In this document: positions 33,361 through 44,479 of the stretch, piece after piece
Layout of the letters: every line of letters starts with the position of its first letter
How positions within the stretch are numbered: position 1 is the first letter of the stretch
DNA from: Quercus robur
Lineage: Eukaryota > Streptophyta > Magnoliopsida > Fagales > Fagaceae
Assembly (NCBI RefSeq): GCF_932294415.1
Contig: NC_065536.1
Location: forward strand, 12,141,974-12,205,973
DNA: 64,000 nt
Direction of reading: 5' to 3'
The notes under the pieces: model-generated
What the model saw: only the letters and a program-made list of their open reading frames with translations
The model's database searches: none
What the model was told of the DNA's origin: nothing
Translations under genes and position numbers: made by a program

Positions 33361-35359
33361 CTTATCGATGATGAAAAATCTGAACTTAATCATGGGTAAT
33401 AATCAAGAATGCCTTGAATTTGATTCCATAGCTTATGTTGAAAAAGCTTTAAGATGCTAGACCACTCCAATCACCTAGGAACCTAGTGTTCACGAAACTA
33501 AAAAATATAAGTCTAAGTCAAGTTAGATCCATACTTGGTTTGCCTAGGGCTAATCACTGAACACACCAATGCATGAGTATTACTCAAGTAGCAATAGATA
33601 AAAAGTAAACTTAGATGATCACATAAAAGGTAGAATTATTAAGGAAATTCCAGCAAGAATGACTAAGTTCATTATCAATAATTATAGCACAATAGGAACA
33701 ACACAATCAACACTCCCAAAATAAAATACACTATCTTATATCTTCGTGCAAACAACCTGCTTGCTCCAAATCAACAACCTACCACAGTAGAATATTTGAA
33801 TTTACTAAGAGGAGATAAAATAAATTCACACATAGTTGAACAATAATATCACAATATTCACAAGACAATCAACACTCCCAATAATGAAAAGTAAACCACC
33901 TTATATCACCGTGCAAGCCACCCACTTGCTCCAAATCAACAACTCACCACAACAAAAAATTTGACATATAATTATATACTAATAGGGTATTTTGAAGTAG
34001 ATTTTACTCTCCCTTGAGCAATTCATTGGTTTGCTCCCAGAAAGAGGAACTCAAACTTACAATGAGCTGCTAATCTTACAAAATCTAAGTCTAAATTATA
34101 GACTACTAAGATCACTTAAAAGACGTAAATTAGGTGACTTCACGTCCAAAATCATGTAAAAAGAGAAGAAACTACTAAACTAAGTACATTGAGAGAACAA
34201 ACTATAAACTAAAATAGGGAGAGGTGTACAAAGATATACAAACCAGAAGATAAGCTCCAATATTTTGCTAGTTTGCATTTGTTCCACAGTAAACATGAGC
34301 TATTTAATAATTTAATCATACGTAGTCAGAGAATGAGAGGTTAACTTACTAGTTGCTACCTTGCTTTGCTCCACAGGGGATGCTAAAGATATTGCAGTAG
34401 CCACCAAATGTTTAATCTAGCAATTTAACAAATCCAACAGTCAAAATTGAGTTGTTTTTTATTTTAATAAAAAATACAATGACAAAGTAAAATAAAATTA
34501 TCAACTAAATTGAGTGGAAAGATTAATGCATAGAAGCATTGTTAAAGGCACTTGCTTGATTCATGTTTGAAATATTGATAAATTAGACGTGCCATAACAG
34601 ACTTGTAGTTCTAGTTCTAGTTGTAGCTCTCTCTCTCTTTCTCTCTTGGGATATATATTGATAGATGATGTATCTAAAATCTTGCACTCTCTTACACTAT
34701 GCAAGTATTTTTAGTATAAAAAAGAAATTAAAAAAAAAAAAAAGATTGCAAGAAGTCAAGAGCAAAACTCACTCATCAATTCAAAAGGAATAAAAATGGT
34801 AGAAATTATTTAATTGTCAAATTGCAAAGGCATGTTACATATTAAATAATAGTATTTATACATTATTGTCATTCAGGTCAATTTAGATTGTTATTTGGAA
34901 CTAGCTGTTTGCAAATGTTAGCTATATTTTTAGTACTAGTATACTTGGTCAATGCTACATTAAGCACTCAAAAAATAAAATTCAATGAGTTGGGTCCACT
35001 TCAGACGAAATGGTTGGCTAAGAAACCAGACATGAATTGACATAGATGAATGAAAGCCTTCAGTTTGACAGAAATGCCCTGCAAAGTACCATGTTGGCAA
35101 AAAAGAGGGGGGGGGGAATATATATATATAACGTAGCCAAGTCTAGATACTCAATAAGGATGGTGAGACAAGGACATTTGACCCATAACCTAAAAATCTA
35201 CTAATAAAAGAAACGGCCACATTTTAGGCCATGAAATGAAAGGACCAAAATCAGAAAACCGTTCAGTTATTAGTACTGAATGCATTAGCCTTTTCACATC
35301 TCAATTACATCAAGATGTAACTAAAAATCATTGAAAGAACTCTTATAAGAAGACCATAC

Positions 35360-36126
35360 CACAATCAAATGCAATAACAGGCTTCAATTTTACCTCTTCT
35401 TCCTGAAAAACAATCAACAAATAAAAACTAAATAATTGGTAAAATTAAATGACTAAAACAAGATTGTAGTTAAGGGTTAAAAAAACCTTCACACTAAACT
35501 TGCAAAAGAAATACAACAGTAGCAATAATACAAATGAACTTAGTAATATCATAAATAAGGGTGAAAAGTACCAACTCATCACTCATACCTTCACCCTCAG
35601 TTTCTTGGCTAGCTTAGATACATGACATTGAGAAATCTCCCTACTTTGTTGATCCTAAACACAAGTAAAACTATAGAGGTAAAGAAACAAAATTTGTAGG
35701 CATAACTAAAGTGGACATCACTTAGAAATTTTTCATGTGATTAAGAAATTCTCACAATTAAATCAAGGTATAAAAGTGTCAAAGACCGCTGCATGAATAG
35801 ACAAGCTCTTAAAGCAAGCACTAAAAAAAAAAAATAGTTTGTTTCTCAAATGTGTTTAATGTAAGACCCAATGAAGACATCCCTCATATTTAGCATTGCA
35901 AAAAAAAAAAAAAAATTAAAACTTGTATATGATAATTAAAAAAAAATTAATAAAGCATATATATATACACACAAACCTAGTAAATTTCGATCCCCTACCA
36001 GCAGTTTTCCCATAATGAAAATAGTATGAATCGACAGCCCTAGTCCAACCTCAGCTTCCTCCACATACTTCCAGAACTTCCATTCTCCACCATCAATTAC
36101 CTCAAACCCCACTTGTTCCAATACCT
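35360..36126 (-). pseudogene. Three captured exons of an unrecognised gene
   Basis: On the minus strand three splice-bounded pieces follow each other. About 36126-35978 reads LEQVGFEVIDGGEWKFWKYV then EEAEVGLGLSIHTIFIMGK and GDRNLL. About 35655-35590 reads DQQSREISQCHVSKLAKKLR. About 35401-35360 reads EEEVKLKPVIAFDC. Acceptors (TATAG, TTTTTCAG) and donors (GTTTGTG, GTATGAG) frame them. I do not recognise the protein. The pieces look like real exons picked up by the transposon. Confidence 0.35.
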
Positions 36127-37345
36127 ATAAATATCCCAAATTCACTACTGTAAAATTCAAAGTAACTCACATTTTCTCTGCATTGTTAAAAAATCAAATA
36201 CAACTAAATTTTACACACTTAAGGTTTAACTTCTCACTAAATACTAACCCAAATTCATTATTAGGAAAAAAAAAATGCAAATGCCTTTAAATGGCTTTAT
36301 TAGAATCGTAAACTCAAAATAAAAAAATTACATGGTTACAATCTGATTCGCATATGGTGAAAATATAACATTTCGAACATAGTTTCCAAATAAAATTTAA
36401 AAAAAAAAATAGAAAAGGAAAAAGGGTATACCTTTGTGAGAGCAGAATGGAGATCGAAGTTGGTCAAATTGATTCCATTTCTATTAAAAATCAAAATTCC
36501 TTCTCACTTAATAAGATTGTCAAGCTCTTCTTAAGCATCAAGCTAATAGCCTTAAGTGACAAGCATCTATAGCTAAGCCAAACATATGATTATAGTCAAA
36601 CCCAAAATGACAATTCAATTTTCATTCCCAAGAAATTTGAAAGCAAGCACCAGAAGGTTTGTTGCACCATAACTTATACCCATTCTTTTGCAGTTTTAAG
36701 AAAAATTCCATTGGAAGTGTAATAATTCTATGAAGATAAAAAAGGGAGCAGGAGCTAGGATGCAAGAGAGAAGAAGAAAGCTCTAGTTAATAATTCTATG
36801 TACACCCTTGCTAAATCTTGTGTCCAAAGTTCTAGTTACTTAAATTTTAAGATTTTAAAATATATCAATTTTGACGAAATTATTGCTCAAAAATCTTGCC
36901 TCCATGTAACAGACCAAAAAGATTTGCAAGCAGTTCCCACTCCCTAGATACAACTAACTCAGCTATCTAACTATATATTTAGGAAATAAGAAAGTTTTGC
37001 AAGCCGTCCCCACTCTTTTTATTGCTTTGATTAATGAAATCAATAGTAAATAGCCCGGTAACATTAATATGATTGTTGATCTTGGTAATATATAATCAAT
37101 ACAAATATCAATTCCCATATTAAGGATTTAAAAATGTGCTTTGACTAATCAAATCAACAAGAAATGGCCTAGTAAAGTTAGTAAGATTTGTTAATCTTGG
37201 CAATATATAATCAATACAAATATCAATTCCTATTAATGATTTAAAAACATTTAACAATGAATCATTTAATAAGGAAATATATACAGGCAATTGATAGTTT
37301 TAGAATCTCACTAACATTTGAAAAAGTTTTCTAATTACTAAAAAA

Positions 37346-38140
37346 CCAGAAATTTAGCATCAAATATATATACAAATATTGCTACAAAATAGAAATGAGA
37401 GCTAGAGAGACTTACCTTGCTTTGGGTAAACTTTAATCAAAACCAAATCCAAAACTGAAACCCACACAATCAACCAATAGTTACACAAAAATATACACAT
37501 AACCCAAACCAAACTTCAACCAAAATCAAAACCCACACAATCAACCAATAGTTACACAAAAAAATACACATAACCCAAACCAAACTTCAACCAAAATCAA
37601 AACTAAAAAACCAGAAATTTAACAACAAATATATATACAAATATTGCTACAAAATAGAAATGAGAGCTAGAGAGACTTACCTTGCTTTGGGTAAACTTTA
37701 ATCAAAACCAAATCCAAAACTGAAACCCACACAATCAACCAATAGTTACACAAAAATATACACATAACCCAAACCAAACTTCAACCAAAATCAAAACCCA
37801 CACAATCAACCAATAGTTACACAAAAAAATACACATAACCCAAACCAAACTTCAACCAAAATCAAAACTAAAAAACCAGAAATTTAACAACAAATATATA
37901 TACAAATATTGCTACAAAATAGAAATGAGAGCTAGAGAGACTTACCTTGCTTTGGGTAAACTTTAACCAAAACCAAATCCAAAACTAAAACCCACACAAT
38001 CAACCAATAGTTACACAAAAATATACACATAACCCAAACCAAACTTCAACCAAAATCAAAAATAAAAAACTAGAAATTTAACAACAAATATATATACAAA
38101 TATTGCTACGAAATATAAATGAGAGCTAGAGAGACTTACC
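37346..38140. repeat. 265-bp tandem repeat with a nested 71-bp repeat
   Basis: Units start CCAGAAATTTA at 37346, 37611 and 37876, with a shorter last unit from 38070. Within the first two units, a block from ACCCACACAATCAACCAATA to CAACCAAAATCAAA is itself doubled; the third unit has it once. Each unit contains a minus-strand donor (complement of GAGAGACTTACC), so a splice site has been multiplied. Confidence 0.85.
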
Positions 38141-38394
38141 TTGCTTTGGATAGGGTATGTGGTTTTGGGTAGTATTTTTGTGCTTAAAATTTTGGAAAAG
38201 AAATGGTGGGTTTTGAGTAAAGAAGAAGAGATGAGGAGGGGAAGTGGGTTAAGGAAGAGGGAGAGGGAGAAAAAATGTGGGTGAGAGGAAAACAGCTGAA
38301 CTAAAGAAGCGGGAGACCAAAAATGAGAGACCAAAGTGGTGGGAAGGTGAAAAAAATAAGTGGGAAGTCTGAAAATTTTTAAGTGGTACGAGGG

Positions 38395-38735
38395 ACCTAT
38401 CCCAGCGTTTTTGGAGACCTATCCCAGCACTTTTGGAAGCGCTGGAATAGGTGGACCCTATTCCAGCGCTTTCGAAAGCACTGGGACAGGTCTATCCCCA
38501 TAAAGGAATAAGTGATCCTATCCCGGCGCTTTTGAAAGCGCTGGAATAAGGTCCACCTATTCCAGCGCTTCCAAAAGCGCTGGGACAGGTCCCTCCATTC
38601 CCTCATGGAGAGAGGCCTATCCCAGCGCTTCAAAGGTCCACCTATTCCAGCGCTTTCAAAAGCGTTGGGACAGGTCTCTCCATTCCCTTATGGAGAGAGG
38701 CCTATCCCAGCGCTTTTAAAAGCGCTGGGATAGGT
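38395..38735. repeat. Inner CACTA hairpin array
   Basis: This has the same AGCGCT dyads as the element ends, plus spacers CTCCATTCCCTTATGGAGAG that are themselves palindromic. It forms the proximal part of the right subterminal region, or the end of a nested relative. Confidence 0.8.
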
Positions 38736-38989
38736 CTTTTCATTAGTATTTTCTTGATTAATAAAAATTATATTAATTAATAAAAATATTTTTTAATAAA
38801 TTAATAAAATAAATTATATTAATCAATAAAAATATTTTTTAATAATTCAAACTAATTTAATATATTTTAATTTAATACTTCAAATTAATAAAATATAATT
38901 CCTCACTAAAAATTACTAAAATATAATGTGATAGCTAAAAAAAATTTGTAAGATGTGACTCAAGGACCAACAATATTAAAATATAACCA

Positions 38990-40280
38990 TGAAACCTACG
39001 AAATGACCAAAATACCCCAAAAACCAAAAAAAAATTACCAAAATATCCCCAAAATCAAAAAATGATCAAAATATCCCCAAAACCCAAAAAAGACCAAAAT
39101 ACCCTCCAAAACCTTAAAATGACCAAAATACCCGCCAAAAACCAAAAAAAGACCAAAAATACCCTTAAAACCTAAAAAATGACTAAAATACCCCCGAAAC
39201 CAAAAAATTACCAAAATAATCATGAAACCTACAAAATGACAAAAATACCCCTAAAACCTAAAAATGACCAAAATATCCCCGAAACCCAAAAAACGACCAA
39301 GGGTGTTTTGGTCATTTTATGGACTTCAGGGGTATTTCGATCATTTTTTAGGTTTTGGGAGTATTCTGGTAATTTTTAGGTTTTGAGGGTATTTTGGTCA
39401 TTTTTTGGACTTTAGGGATATTTTGGTCATTTTTTGGACTTTGGGGGTATTTTGGTCATTTTTTGGGTTTTGGAAGTATTTTGTTCATTTTTTTGGTTTC
39501 AGGGAGTATTTTAGTCATTTTTTTTTATGTTTCGGGGGTATTTTATTTTTAGGTTTTGGAGGTATTTTGGTAATTTTTTGGGTTTCGGGGTTATTTTGTT
39601 ATTTTTTTTAGGGTATCTTGGTCATTTTTTATGTTTAAGGGGTATTTTGCTCATTTTAGTGGTTTTGGGGTATTTTAAAGTTGGTTGATTTGTAGAAATG
39701 ATACTTGGATCATAATTAGGTACCCATTTAAAACGCAATAAACATTAATATTAATTGGGTTTAATTGGGTTAATACTCATTTCACCCAATTAATAATTGA
39801 GTGGGTTTGAGTCTCATTTAAGTAATCAAGGGGTTTTCCACCTTTTATATGCATGGGGGGTGCTTTTGTCATTTTCTAGTTTTTAGGATTCATTTCAATG
39901 TTTTGGGGATATTTCGGTCATTTTCTATGTTTCGGGGGTGTATCAATCCTTTTCTGGGTGTCAGGTGTGTTTTGGACATTTTTTGTCTTTCTAGGGGCAT
40001 TTTGGTCATTTATTTGACTTATAGGGGTATTTTGTTCTTATTTAAGTAATCGAGGGTATTTTGGCTAGTTTTAGACACAAGGGGTACTCTAGTCATTTTC
40101 AATGCCTTAGGGGGTGCTTAGGTCATTTTTGATGTTTTGGGGTTATTTTAGTCATTTATTAGGTTTCGGGGGTATATTATTCTTTTTCTAGGTATCGGGG
40201 TGTTTTTGCTCTTTTTCAATGTTTTGGGGGGTACTTTGGTCTTTTTTTAGGTTTAGGAGAGTATTGGTCATTTGATAATT
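38990..40280. repeat. Inverted minisatellite (28-33 bp units)
   Basis: From about 38990 to 39300 the unit is ACCAAAATACCCCCAAAACC. From about 39300 to 40280 the complement GGGTATTTTGGTCATTTTTT is repeated, with a non-repeat break at about 39670-39850. The switch of orientation is at about 39295-39305. The whole is a long imperfect palindrome lying inside the right subterminal part of the CACTA element. Open frames here are by-products of the repeat. Confidence 0.85.
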
Positions 40281-40444
40281 AACAAATCCCTCCACAAGTA
40301 TAAGTATTTGTGGGATGTGAGGGGCAACTGTCGGGGTTCAAGTCTCCAGGAGGAAGTTCCATACACATATACACTTAAATTAGGCTATAGTAGAAATTCT
40401 ATCTTGTGTTAAAAAAAAAATTAAAAAAAAAAAAAAATCTATAG

Positions 40445-41275
40445 GTGACCTATTCCAGCGCTTTTGAAAGCGCTGGGACAGGTCCTTCCATTCCTTTAGG
40501 GAGAAAGACCTATCCCAGCGCTTTTTGAAGCGCTGGAATAGGTTGACCTATTCGAGCGCTTCCAAAAGCGCTGGGATAGGCCTCTCTTCATAAGGGAATG
40601 GAAGGACCTGTCCCAACGCTTTTTGAAGCGCTGGAATAGGTTGACCCTATTCCAACGCTTACAAACACGCTGGTATAGGTCTTTCTCCATAAGGGAATGA
40701 AGGACCTGTTCCTGCGCTTTCAAAAGCGCTAGGATAGGTCCCTCCGTTCCCTCATGGAGAAAGACCTATCCCAGTGCTTTTTGAAGCGCTGGAATAGGTT
40801 GACCCTATTCCAGCGCTTCCAAAAGCGCTGGGATAGGTCTTTCTCCATAAGGGAACGTAGGGACTTGTCCCAGCGCTTTTGAAAGCGCTGGAATAGGGTC
40901 CACCTATCCCAGCGCTTTCAAAAGCACAGGGACAGGTCCCTCATTCCCTTATGGGGAAAAACCTATCCCAGCGCTTTTTGAAGCGCTGGAATAGGGTCGA
41001 CCTTATTCCAGCGCTTTTAAAAGCGCTAGGATAGGTCTTTCCCCCTAAGGGAAATCAGTAACCTTATCCCAGCGTTTTTGGGCTTCCTATAACAGCGTTT
41101 TTGAAAAATGCTGCTATAGGCCTCCTATTGCAGCGCTTTATAAAGCGCTGGTTTTGAGCCGCCGTAATAGGATTTCCTATACTGGCGTTTTCAAAAAGCG
41201 CTGGTACAAACTTATCTATTACGGCGGTTTGTAAAAACGCTGGGAAAAAAATGCTGGGACAGGACGATTTTTTTG
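40445..41275. repeat. Right subterminal hairpin array of the CACTA element
   Basis: More than twenty AGCGCTTTTGAAAGCGCT-type dyads with CCTATCCC/GGGATAGG flanks are seen, with palindromic spacers (CCTTATGGGGA). Toward the end the motif drifts to ACGGCGG and GCTGGGACAGG. Confidence 0.85.
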
Positions 41276-41689
41276 TAGTAAAGCATACACTTGGACAATG
41301 GGCCTAATACTAACCAGATTACAAACGGGTTTATTTTCTTATATCTATTTCCACCCCTTTACAGGTTGGGCCAACCCATCATGATTTGCTTCTTGTTTGT
41401 TTATTTTGTTTTATGTTTTTTCACCCTTCTATTTAACATATGTATTCTTTCTCAAAAAAAAAATATTTAACATATGTATTAATATGGAAAATATTTAAGC
41501 ATCAAATATTTAAACACCGCCAAAGGGACTAAAAGGGATGTTGCATATAATTTTACACAAAATAATAAATTTTGAATGACACATTTTGAAAATTGTTTGT
41601 TTGATCACTGATTTGTCACTAATGTATAGTGAATATAAAAAGAATATTTTCAAAAAGTGAGAAAAATAAACAAGGAAGCGACATTTAAA

Positions 41690-41780
41690 TCGCTTTTATC
41701 CAACACTTGTTTTAAAAAAAAGCCAAATCATCACTTTTTAAAAAAGCATAGTATAAAAAATTGAACCAAACTCACTCTTA
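41690..41780. other. Possible Harbinger-like terminus
   Basis: The sequence ends in GAACCAAACTCACTCTTAAG. Its complement closely matches the GGGTGAGTTTGGTTC start of the elements at 21758 and 47484. The partner end was not found, so this is one terminus or a remnant only. Confidence 0.35.
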
Positions 41781-42121
41781 AGATAGTTAGACATTTTTGG
41801 GCAATGGGCATTCGTTGAGTCTTAGTCTAAACAAGACCTTTTGCTGAATTTGAGAACTTAGTTTGTTTAGTTTCGTTTGTTTTCTGTTAAGAATTATTAT
41901 TATTATTATATTTTTTTTGATAATACCAAACTTTCATTAAACAAAGCAAAATTCCAAGCCCATTCTCCAAGCATCCCATACAGACCATAGGAGGGAGGAA
42001 TCTAATGAGCATTAATTTTATAAGAGAAATTATAAAAATCCTATTTTCCTTAGAACCCACTTATTATGATGGGGAAATTAAACCAATCATAACTTGCCTT
42101 GCACCAACCACATTTAGCATT

Positions 42122-42301
42122 GAGAGGTGCTATGTTTACAACATTTTTACAATATTTTCACAACAAATCATAGGTGGTTAGTTATTATTGGTTCAAATTT
42201 GAACCTAACACCAAGATCACTTTTTTGCCCCAACAACAACAATAAGTAACAACCTGCCACTTAAGATTTGTTGTAAAAATGTTGTGGACATATCATTTCT
42301 T
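42122..42301. mobile_element. Mutator-like MITE, 180 bp
   Basis: The ends GAGAGGTGCTATGT and ACATATCATTTCTT are inverted copies with mismatches. A perfect 9-bp duplication TTTAGCATT flanks it (42113-42121, 42302-42310). The interior has the GGTGGTTAGTTATTATTGG and AACCTGCCACTTAAG blocks. Confidence 0.8.
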
Positions 42302-42814
42302 TTTAGCATTTAGGAGCTTTTATGGGCTTTCAGAGTGTGTCAAGCTTACACATGTAGGTTGCGTTAGGTATTGACTTAAAAAATCAATTTTTTTTTACTA
42401 TTTAGTTTTTTATTTTACTATTATTCATAAATTTCATTATATTTTTTAGTACTATTTATGAGTCTCACTAATGTCGTAACTCATTAATAAAGTATAACGA
42501 TTTACAAAAGCATGGACTTGAATGTTTTAATGACTACAGCCCAACTTGGTGAAGTTAAATTATTAGGTTCGAAGCCCAAGTAATTAGAGAGATGGATGCA
42601 CAAAGCCCAATATGCATAAGTGCTCATCGGGTCCTAGGACTTTATGTACTTGGCCCACCTTTCATCTGGGTAGCATTAGCATTTACATTATTGTGTTATT
42701 ATTTATTTTTAATGCTTTAAGCCTGAATCTGACAAGATCTACCACACAAAAAGGAATCCAACAATATGTAATATTAATGATATATATTTTTTATAAGAGA
42801 ATTTTTTTAAAAAG

Positions 42815-42985
42815 TGATATGTCTATAATATATTTACAATAAATTGTAAATAGTTAGTTGTTATTAATTTAAATTTAAATCTATCACTAATTTTTTTTTT
42901 CTACTAATAACAATCCGTATTAATCTGCCACTTAGAATTTATTGTGAAAGTGTTATAAAAATGTTATGGTTATAGCATTTTTTTC
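42815..42985. mobile_element. Mutator-like MITE, degenerate
   Basis: This is the same family as 42122-42301. Inverted blocks GATATGTCTATAATATATTTAC and GTTATGGTTATAGCA flank AGTTAGTTGTTATTAAT and AATCTGCCACTTAGAAT. No clean duplication was found. Confidence 0.5.
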
Positions 42986-43121
42986 TTTTTTGAGTTTATC
43001 AAATTTTATTTTTTGAGATATATATATTTTTTGACAGGAATGAGATAGAAATATTGATGATATATGGCCCAAGAAGTCCCAAAAACTAAACATATACTAT
43101 ACAGCATGAAAAAGCCTAGAT

Positions 43122-43154
<33 letters not shown>

Positions 43155-43264
43155 TTTTTTTTGCTGAATGCCTGGATAATATTATTTGTAAACCTCTTTT
43201 ATACATCTTTTTTAATATATTTATTTATTATATACTTATTCTGCGTAAATGTTAAGAAGAATTG

Positions 43265-43489
43265 ATTGAAAAGCAATAGAACCGCGGATGCACTGGCTAG
43301 GACAGGAAGTGCAATGCAAGAGGACTATGTTGTTTTTGATATCTCCCCATCTGATGAGATTTTATCTTTTGTGTATTCTGATGTAAATGGGGAGAACTTT
43401 TGGAGGCTTATTGCCACTAATTTAGCCATTTTGGCCTCTTAGTTTAATGAAATTTCCGTTTAACAAAAAAAAAAAAAAAAAAAAAAGAA
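43265..43489 (+). mobile_element. 5'-truncated LINE 3' end with poly-A
   Basis: One frame reads NADALARTGSAMQEDYVVFD and continues to a stop near 43440. It is followed by AATGAAATTTCCGTTTAAC and a run of about 22 A. This is the C-terminus of the RNase H domain of plant L1-type LINEs, plus its tail. AAGAAGATTGA-like sequence occurs on both sides. It lies just 140 bp before the CCX gene and may be part of its promoter region. Confidence 0.6.
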
Positions 43490-43558
43490 GATTGAAAGGC
43501 ACTATGAAAGTGTGGACAAAAGGCCTAAAATTGTCACAAACACATTGGTCAGTCAAAA

Positions 43559-43586
43559 ACAGAGAGAGAGAGAGAGAGAGAGAGAT
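43559..43586. repeat. (AG)n tract in CCX 5' flank
   Basis: A GA dinucleotide run lies about 50 bp before the CCX start codon. GA/CT repeats in plant 5' UTRs often bind BPC/GAGA-type factors; that role is an inference here. Confidence 0.6.
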
Positions 43587-43630
43587 TTGACAAAAGGCCT
43601 TGATGCGAACTCCTCACATGGAATGATGGA

Positions 43631-44479
43631 ATGGCCTTCTCTCTTCTCCAGTCTCTCAAAACCACTGCACTCTCCCTCGCTCTCATCTCCACACTCCTCT
43701 TCTTCCTCCTCAAATCCCAACCTCACACCTCTTCTTTTCCCACAATCCCCACCAGATCCCTTCTCACAAAACCAACCACATCACCACCACCACCACCTTG
43801 CTCCAAATCCCACTCCAACACTTTCCTAAACTACTCTTGCCTCTTCACCCAAAACCCATTTCTCTCCATCCCTTCTCTCTCCCTCCTCATCCTCCTCTTC
43901 TTCTATATCCTCATCAAAACCGCTCAAGACCACTTCTCCATTGTAACTACCAAACTAACTAACCAACTGAATCTCTCTCCCACTATTGGTGCTGTTACTC
44001 TTTTGGCCTTAGGCAATGGCGCCCCTGATGTCTTCGCATCGGTCGCCGCGGTCCGAGGTGGCCAGTACCGAACTGGGTTCGGAGCAATACTCTCTGCGGG
44101 GACCTTTGTCTCTGCTTTTGTTGTTGGTTTCGTGGCAATCTACGCCGCACCCTTTTCGTTGAACCCTGTGACTTTTGTGAGGGACGTGTTGTTTTACTTG
44201 GTGGCGGCATTGTTTTTGTTCTATGTGTATCTTAGTGCCGAGATTTTTCTGTGGCAGGCTGTTGGGTTTGTTGGGTTTTATGTGTTTTTTGTTGGGATTG
44301 TGTTTTGGATGGATTTTGGATTGGGTGGAGGGAGGAGGAAGATCGGGGCTGAGGTGGGTTTGGTTGGGGAAGGTGAGGTGGAGAAGGTTTTGGTTGAACA
44401 AGACTGCGAGATCGGAGAGGTTTCGAGGAATTTGGAGGAAGTGAAGCCAAGGTTCGGGTTCTGTCGAGCTCTTGGAATG
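43631..44479 (+). CDS. CCX exon 1
   Basis: It encodes residues 1-283: signal-anchor-like helix, proline-rich luminal loop, first alpha repeat, helices and the start of the central loop. The exon is GC-richer than its surroundings. A truncated copy is present at 62808-63325. Confidence 0.85.

Larger units (their letters stand above)
32390..41280. mobile_element. CACTA (En/Spm) element, 8.9 kb, non-autonomous
   Basis: The left end is CACTACAAAAAAACAGGGC. The right end is the complement of TACTACAAAAAAATCGTCC, so the last base of the expected TAGTG is changed. Flanks are AAA and AAG (or AAA if the end is one base shorter). Both subterminal regions are dense arrays of CCCAGCGCTTTTGAAAGCGCTGG hairpins, as expected for CACTA elements whose transposase binds subterminal repeats. 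No TNP2/TNPA-like ORF is visible. The interior has captured gene pieces, a 265-bp tandem repeat and an inverted minisatellite. The two ends could belong to two nested elements, because a hairpin array also occurs at 38395-38735. Confidence 0.75.

Noticed and set aside
39035-40049. Several ORFs with repeated GILVIFW-like or FWGYFGHF-like units
   Set aside because: They are by-products of the 28-33-bp minisatellite and occur on both strands.
40445-41275. Regularly spaced palindromic repeats resembling a CRISPR array
   Set aside because: This is plant DNA; repeats and spacers are both palindromic and variable, and the array ends at a CACTA terminus. Transposon subterminal repeats explain it.
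43995-44450. Minus-strand and alternate-frame ORFs over CCX exon 1
   Set aside because: The plus-strand frame carries the conserved exchanger motifs; the others are proline/arginine-rich shadows.
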